From Clostridiales bacterium (GTDB taxonomy: Bacteria > Bacillota > Clostridia > Oscillospirales > Oscillospiraceae), in contig JAJUHC010000003.1 of NCBI GenBank assembly GCA_029268065.1, positions 1 through 64,000 on the forward strand: 64,000 bases of DNA, in the 5' to 3' direction. Position numbers and translations under genes: made by a program. Positions 59,656 through 64,000 of the stretch are shown piece after piece (position 1 is the stretch's first letter; each line of letters starts with the position of its first letter). The notes under the pieces were generated by a model. It did not search any database. It saw nothing but the letters and a program-made list of their open reading frames with translations, and was not told where the DNA came from.

Positions 59656-62079
59656 TTATCCCAGCCCCAACAGCCTTCCGGCCTGGTAAACAAGCATAGA
59701 GATCATATAAGCGGTGAAAAGCTGCCAGCCGACAGAGGCGAGAGTCCATTTCAGACTGGCCATTTCCTTGCGGATTGTTGCCACGGCCGCGACGCAGGGC
59801 ACATACATCAGGACAAAAACAAGGAATGAAAACGCGGAAAGCGGAGAAAAGGTGCCGGAAAGCGCCGAAGCGATGAGCGAGCTGCCCTCGGTAAGAGAAA
59901 AGCCGTAGAACATAGAAAGCGAGGCGACGACGGCTTCCTTTGCAATCAAGCCCGTCAGCAAGGCGACTGAAACCTGCCAGACTCCGAAGCCCATAGGCCT
60001 GAATACCGGCGCGATAACGCCTCCAAGGACGCCCAAAATACTTTTTGAGGTATCTCCGGTCAGGTTAAAGCTCAAGTCGAAGTTTTGAAGCATCCAAAGC
60101 ACGACGCTCATGGCAAAAATAAGCGTTCCGGCCCTCAGGAGGAAATCGCGAACTCTCTCCCAGACATGCAGCAGCGTATTCCTGATGCTCGGCATTCGGT
60201 ATGGGGGGAGCTCCATTACAAACGCGGGAGCATCTCCGGCGAATATGGTGTCCTTAAAGATGAGCCCGGATATAATCGCTACGAGCATTCCAAGAATGTA
60301 GAGAGAGAATATGACAATCCCCGCATAGCGTCCGAAGAAAGCCGAGCATATCAGGCCGTAAATAGGAAGCTTTGCAGAACAGCTCATAAAGGGGATGAGC
60401 ATTATTGTCAGCCGGCGGTCCTTCTCACTTTCCATCGTACGGGCTCCCATGACCGCGGGAACGGTACAGCCGAACCCCATAAGCATCGGAATGAAGGCCT
60501 TACCGGAAAGCCCAAAGCGGTGCAGGAGCCTATCCATGATGAAGGCGGCGCGCGACATATAGCCCGAATCCTCCAGCATGGATAAGAAGAAAAACAAAAG
60601 CGCAATCTGCGGAAGGAAGGTCAGAACTCCGCCGACGCCGCGCAATACTCCATTTACTATAAGGCTAATCAGCCATTCGGAGGCGGAAGCGTTCGCCAGC
60701 AATCCTTCGATCAAGGGAGAAAGCCTGTTTTCAATCAGTTCAGCCACGAAATCGGATAAAAGAGAGCCCAGCGGGCCGAAGGTTATTCCGAACATGACGA
60801 GCATCATCAGCAAAAAGAGCGGGAGCGCGAGGATTCGGTGGGTCGCAAACTTGTCTATTTTATCGCTCAGGCTCAGCTCGTCGGCCGGCCTCCCCTTTGT
60901 CACCGAGCTTGATACCACCCGTTCGATAAAGCGGTAGCGGCTGTCGGTAATCAGGGTTTCCCTGTCGCCGAGTGCGCTGGAGGCCTCATACTTTTTAATT
61001 ATTTCGTCGAGACTATTTTTCGTATCCTCGTCCAGAGCCAGCGAGCCTTCGACAAGCCCGTCGCCTTCAAGAAGCTTTATCGCGGCCCAGTGGGCGGGGA
61101 GCCCCGCAGCGTAAGCGTAGTCGTGGATAAGCTCGCCCATTTCATGGTGTATTTCGTGGGTGAAGTCGTCGTAAAGGTCGTCGGGTTCTATTGAAAAGCC
61201 CTCGTGCATCTGCCTGTGCGCAGTCATGAGAAGCTCGTCAAGGTTTTCCCCCGTCCGAGCTGAAATGGCCACGACAGGTATTCCGAGCGACCGGGACAGG
61301 GCCTCGACATCTATTTTGTCGCCCTTTTTTATAATTTCGTCCATAAAATTGAGAGCGAGAACCATCGGGCGCTCCAGCTCAAGAAGCTGAACCGTGAGAT
61401 TGAGATTTCGCTCGATATTGGTTGCGTCGATAATGTTTATAATGGCGTCGGGGTTTTCCTTGATAATATAGTCGCGGGTCACGATTTCTTCCATCGAGTA
61501 CGGGGAGAGCGAGTAAATTCCGGGGAGGTCAACGATAGTGACGTATTTTCCTTCGATTTTTGCTTTTCCTTCTTTTTTTTCAACGGTTACGCCCGGCCAG
61601 TTGCCAACATACTGATTTGAGCCGGTAAGCGCGTTAAAGAGAGTGGTTTTTCCTGAATTGGGATTTCCGGCAAGGGCTATTCTCATCTCTCTTACGTCAT
61701 GAGCCGCAGGGTCGTATATTTTGATGTGATGGCTCAGTTCGTGCTCGTGGCTCTGCCGCATTCTAAGAAGCGTTTCCTTGTCAAGCCTGTGCTTGGTGTA
61801 TATTTTTTTATATGTGGTGGATTTTCTCTCGGGAATGGCGGAATTGTCAAGCAGACTTATCTGTGCTGCGTCCTCCTTGCGAAGGGACAATTCGTAGCCC
61901 CTGATGCTAACCTGTATGGGATCGCCGAACGGAGCTACTTTTTTTACAGTAATCTTTGTTCCGGGAGTGAGTCCCATATCTATAAGCCTGCGCTTTACGG
62001 AGCCGGACTTGTTGCTGACCGCGGCGATTATCCCGCTTGCGCCCGGAGATAAGCTTTTTAATGTTTTTATAATAATCAC
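59656..62079 (-). CDS. feoB: Ferrous iron transporter with fused FeoA and FeoB domains
   Basis: 807 residues. Residues 1-75 form an SH3-like FeoA domain (LKSLSPGASGIIAAVSNKSGSVKRRLIDMGLTPG). After a linker the FeoB G domain shows GNPNSGKTT (G1), DLPGIYSLSPYS (G3) and NIIDA (G4 region), and the membrane domain holds the two gate regions (FGCTVPAVMGARTM, and PFMSCSAKLPIYGL with the conserved Cys). It imports Fe2+ under anoxic conditions. FeoA is usually a separate gene. GTG 62079 is close behind AAGGA, so the exact start is uncertain by a few codons. Confidence 0.94.
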   Translation of the reverse strand: MIIIKTLKSLSPGASGIIAAVSNKSGSVKRRLIDMGLTPGTKITVKKVAPFGDPIQVSIRGYELSLRKEDAAQISLLDNSAIPERKSTTYKKIYTKHRLDKETLLRMRQSHEHELSHHIKIYDPAAHDVREMRIALAGNPNSGKTTLFNALTGSNQYVGNWPGVTVEKKEGKAKIEGKYVTIVDLPGIYSLSPYSMEEIVTRDYIIKENPDAIINIIDATNIERNLNLTVQLLELERPMVLALNFMDEIIKKGDKIDVEALSRSLGIPVVAISARTGENLDELLMTAHRQMHEGFSIEPDDLYDDFTHEIHHEMGELIHDYAYAAGLPAHWAAIKLLEGDGLVEGSLALDEDTKNSLDEIIKKYEASSALGDRETLITDSRYRFIERVVSSSVTKGRPADELSLSDKIDKFATHRILALPLFLLMMLVMFGITFGPLGSLLSDFVAELIENRLSPLIEGLLANASASEWLISLIVNGVLRGVGGVLTFLPQIALLFFFLSMLEDSGYMSRAAFIMDRLLHRFGLSGKAFIPMLMGFGCTVPAVMGARTMESEKDRRLTIMLIPFMSCSAKLPIYGLICSAFFGRYAGIVIFSLYILGMLVAIISGLIFKDTIFAGDAPAFVMELPPYRMPSIRNTLLHVWERVRDFLLRAGTLIFAMSVVLWMLQNFDLSFNLTGDTSKSILGVLGGVIAPVFRPMGFGVWQVSVALLTGLIAKEAVVASLSMFYGFSLTEGSSLIASALSGTFSPLSAFSFLVFVLMYVPCVAAVATIRKEMASLKWTLASVGWQLFTAYMISMLVYQAGRLLGLG

Positions 62080-62086
62080 ATCCTTG

Positions 62087-62135
62087 AGTTAGTTGCGTCT
62101 AACTATAATTTACCCTAACGAAGCTAATATGTCAA
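62087..62135 (-). promoter_or_regulatory. feoB promoter with an overlapping dyad
   Basis: On the minus strand TTGACA (62135-62130) and TAAATT (62112-62107) are 17 bp apart. Just downstream AGTTAG (62087-62092) and CTAACT (62099-62104) form a dyad with 6-bp spacing, placed like a repressor site between promoter and start. The half-sites recall DtxR-type operators, but the spacing differs, so the regulator is not identified. Confidence 0.55.
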
Positions 62136-62165
62136 TAGCAATAATATATATAATTATAACAGAAA

Positions 62166-62445
62166 AAAAGGATAATAAATGTTCGAATTAACAAAAATGC
62201 TCAATTTATCTGCTCATTTTTGCTCAATATACTTGATGGGTTGAGTTCATTGCGCGGTTTCGCCTTAGATTTTATCACCGCTGCTGACACTATTCGCAGG
62301 TTTACTTGACCGACCTGTCACAGGTGGCAATCTCATACTATAACAAAAGAAAAAGCAAGGTTTTCACCCTGCTCTCACTTAATGCTGATTGTTTAAAGCC
62401 CATATAACCCGGTGGTATAAGTACGACCTTCTGGAGTCTCATGTT
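62166..62445. other. AT-rich gene-free stretch
   Basis: No gene, RNA or intact repeat was recognised. One short hairpin, ACCTGT/ACAGGT, is present near 62320-62332. The composition resembles the small regulator pair to the right rather than the GC-richer feoB side, as expected for a more recently acquired segment. Confidence 0.4.
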
Positions 62446-62877
62446 CTACATTTCTTTGTCATATTTGCAGCGATAGTAAATCCCATAGCCAGCCACGAAA
62501 AGATATGCAAACGCCATAAGCAGAACTGCAAACATATCAATGCCCATTAAGGCAAATGCAAGCAATAATGACCCAAATACAAATATCATCATATCATATG
62601 CTTTTGCTTTGGCACGATTACCAATCGCTATGTTTCGTTCATCATTCCTGATTATTTCCAACTGTTTTTCAATGTTAGGACTGTTTTTTATTGCTTTGTG
62701 GCTGATAATACTTCCCATGCCCTGGCCAAAAATTCCGCAGCCAAGCCCAACACAAACATAGGGTAAGGCTATCATAACACCCCGCGGGTCTGCAGTAGCT
62801 TTAATAAGGTACAGACCTATTCCAAGCAGCAACAAACCCATAATTGTCATCAAATTTGACATAGCGTTCTTTCTCAC
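62446..62877 (-). CDS. DUF6442-type membrane protein
   Basis: 143 residues with four predicted membrane segments (IMGLLLLGIGLYLI, GVMIALPYVCVGLGCGIFGQGMG, MMIFVFGSLLLAFALMGI, FAVLLMAFAYLFVAGYGIYY) and the charged loop IEKQLEIIRNDERNIAIGNRAKAKAYD. It resembles the DUF6442 family that accompanies small XRE regulators. GTG 62877, 9 nt behind GGAGG, starts directly behind the regulator stop; ATG 62862 is an alternative. Function unknown. Confidence 0.72.
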   Translation of the reverse strand: MRKNAMSNLMTIMGLLLLGIGLYLIKATADPRGVMIALPYVCVGLGCGIFGQGMGSIISHKAIKNSPNIEKQLEIIRNDERNIAIGNRAKAKAYDMMIFVFGSLLLAFALMGIDMFAVLLMAFAYLFVAGYGIYYRCKYDKEM

Positions 62878-62878
62878 A

Positions 62879-63079
62879 TTAATTATCCTCCTCATAGATA
62901 AAAATTTCTTCAATGCTCAATTGAAAGTATCTCGCAATCTTAAATGCTAAAATTATGGATGGATTGTATCGTCCATTTTCAAGAGACCCTATTGTTTGTC
63001 TTGAAACTTCCAAAACTGCCGCAAGTTCTTCCTGTTTTATTCCCCTTTGCTTTCGGATTTCTTCTAATCTATTTTTCAA
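62879..63079 (-). CDS. Small XRE-family transcriptional regulator
   Basis: 66 residues, almost only a helix-turn-helix: MKNRLEEIRKQRGIKQEELA, then VSRQTIGSLENGRYNPSI and FQLSIEEIFIYEED. It is the typical short regulator paired with a small membrane protein. The promoter in front is bracketed by a 14-bp inverted repeat, suggesting autoregulation. Codon and base composition are more AT-rich than neighbours, compatible with horizontal gain. Confidence 0.9.
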   Translation of the reverse strand: MKNRLEEIRKQRGIKQEELAAVLEVSRQTIGSLENGRYNPSIILAFKIARYFQLSIEEIFIYEEDN

Positions 63080-63100
63080 ACCGTATCCCCCTGTTTTGCA

Positions 63101-63165
63101 TGGAAAGTTTACTTTACATATTTGAGTATAATATCAATGAACATAAATGTCAAGTACACTTTCCA
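63101..63165 (-). promoter_or_regulatory. Promoter of the XRE pair framed by an inverted repeat
   Basis: On the minus strand TTGACA (63153-63148) and TATACT (63130-63125) are 17 bp apart. TGGAAAGTTTACTT (63101-63114) and AAGTACACTTTCCA (63152-63165), complementary except for one base, lie on both sides, the right copy overlapping the -35 box. The remaining bases to 63288 hold only a TTGACA at 63183 without a clear -10. Confidence 0.75.
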
Positions 63166-63288
63166 TTCAATATATGAGAATTTTGACAATTCAATTTTTC
63201 TTGGGCTGTTTAATTAAAACAACTCTACACAGTAATTGTTTTAAAATTGGATAATAATAAAATAAATACTGATTGAAGGGTTGAAAAA

Positions 63289-64000
63289 ATGGCTGAATTT
63301 AAGTATACAAATAATCTGATTCACGAAAAATCCCCGTATCTTCTCCAGCACGCGCACAACCCTGTGGACTGGTACCCATGGGGCGACGAAGCTTTTGATA
63401 AAGCAAAACAGGAGGACAAACCTGTCTTCCTGTCTGTTGGCTACTCCACCTGTCACTGGTGCCATGTAATGTCGCATGAATCATTCGATGACATGGAGGT
63501 GGCGGAGGTACTCAACCGTGATTTTGTGCCGATAAAAGTCGACAGGGAAGAGCGTCCTGATATAGATACCGTCTATATGTCTGCATGTCAGGCTATGACG
63601 GGATCGGGCGGATGGCCGCTTACGCTTGTAATGACTCCTGAGCAAAAGCCATTTTTTGCGGGCACCTATCTCCCCAAAAACGCTTCATACGGCAGGATGG
63701 GTCTTCTGGAGCTGCTCGCGGAAGTTACAAGACTGTGGAAAACAAACAAGCCGGCATTGATATCTGCCGGTGAAGAAATAGTATCGACTATTAGGGAGCA
63801 AAAAACGGCGTCGGGAGTAAACGGGCCCCCGCTGAAAGAGATATTGAGCAAGGGCGCGTATCAGTTTGAAAAAAGCTATGACATCGAATGGGGCGGCTTC
63901 GGCGTTGCGCCCAAGTTTCCCGCGCCGCACAATCTGCTTTTCCTAATGCGCTATTCCGCTGCCGGAGGAGCTACAAAATTGATGGACATGGCGGAGAAAA
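63289..64000 (+). CDS. Thioredoxin-fold DUF255 protein (YyaL-like), N-terminal part
   Basis: 237 codons are visible and the gene runs off the window. [40 protein letters not shown] (thioredoxin-like CHWC) and [27 protein letters not shown] are the signature of the DUF255/spermatogenesis-associated-protein-20 family, normally about 600-700 residues with a C-terminal six-hairpin glycosidase-like domain. Function unresolved in the family. ATG 63289 follows GAAGGG at 8 nt. Confidence 0.92.
   Translation, partial: MAEFKYTNNLIHEKSPYLLQHAHNPVDWYPWGDEAFDKAKQEDKPVFLSVGYSTCHWCHVMSHESFDDMEVAEVLNRDFVPIKVDREERPDIDTVYMSACQAMTGSGGWPLTLVMTPEQKPFFAGTYLPKNASYGRMGLLELLAEVTRLWKTNKPALISAGEEIVSTIREQKTASGVNGPPLKEILSKGAYQFEKSYDIEWGGFGVAPKFPAPHNLLFLMRYSAAGGATKLMDMAEK

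Overview
The window is a chromosomal segment of a spore-forming member of the Clostridia (Firmicutes), most likely an Oscillospirales-type organism. The evidence is the Firmicutes gene order, AGGAGG-type ribosome binding sites, several sporulation genes (an SpoIVFB-like protease, SpoVM, a DUF3794/LysM protein), a ferredoxin-linked 2-oxoacid oxidoreductase typical of anaerobes, and Clostridia-specific families (DUF1540, DUF5685, CD1247-type, DUF3343). No family assignment below order level can be proven from this sequence alone.

Layout. 1-480: cut end of an IS30-type transposase followed by six consecutive hairpins. 480-5070: a Xer recombinase (minus), then an SpoIVFB-type protease with a very short upstream partner and a paired radical-SAM / DUF2344 module. 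5100-10435: rplS with a leader, lepB, rbgA, rnhB, yraN, a dipeptidase and thrC. 10440-17475: DUF1540, a phosphoesterase, then the protein quality-control run tig-clpP-clpX-lon. 17511-18880: a DUF3343 (Se/S carrier-like) protein with a cysteine-desulfurase-like enzyme. 18932-19192: two identical 117-bp hairpin-rich repeats in front of the c-di-AMP operon cdaA-cdaR, followed by rseC-like, DUF5685 and J-domain genes. 23896-36256: a long housekeeping run yicC-remA-gmk-rpoZ-priA-def-fmt-rsmB-rlmN-stp-prkC-rsgA that matches the Bacillus subtilis order and ends, as there, in a 26-codon spoVM gene. 36459-37979: a DUF3794/LysM spore protein.

The most unusual part is 38-47.6 kb. iorAB (2-oxoacid:ferredoxin oxidoreductase) is followed by an oppositely oriented three-gene operon in which every recognisable enzyme domain has lost its catalytic residues: a signal-peptidase homologue without the nucleophile, an ABC ATPase homologue without a Walker A, and an ABC-2-like permease fused to a second catalytically altered signal-peptidase module. 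Next is a single polypeptide joining an XRE helix-turn-helix, a cupin and an acyl-CoA synthetase. Its own promoter drives a leader encoding a peptide with 11 isoleucines in 13 codons, followed by an intrinsic terminator, the layout of an amino-acid attenuator. A class I aminotransferase is divergently transcribed. Together iorAB, the synthetase and the aminotransferase can interconvert organic acids, acyl-CoAs, 2-oxoacids and amino acids, so Ile-sensitive control would make physiological sense.

47.6-64 kb: purB (apparently with an AUC start), a dCMP-type deaminase, a beta-CASP nuclease, a UroD-family protein, efp, a CD1247-type zinc ribbon protein, a spore-surface-like protein, nadB-nadC, convergent tRNA-Ser(UGA) and tRNA-Pro(UGG), trmB, xth, dusB, a FeoA-FeoB fusion, a small XRE/DUF6442 pair with an operator flanking its promoter, and the start of a thioredoxin-fold DUF255 protein that runs off the end. 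Large gene-free stretches are described as features.
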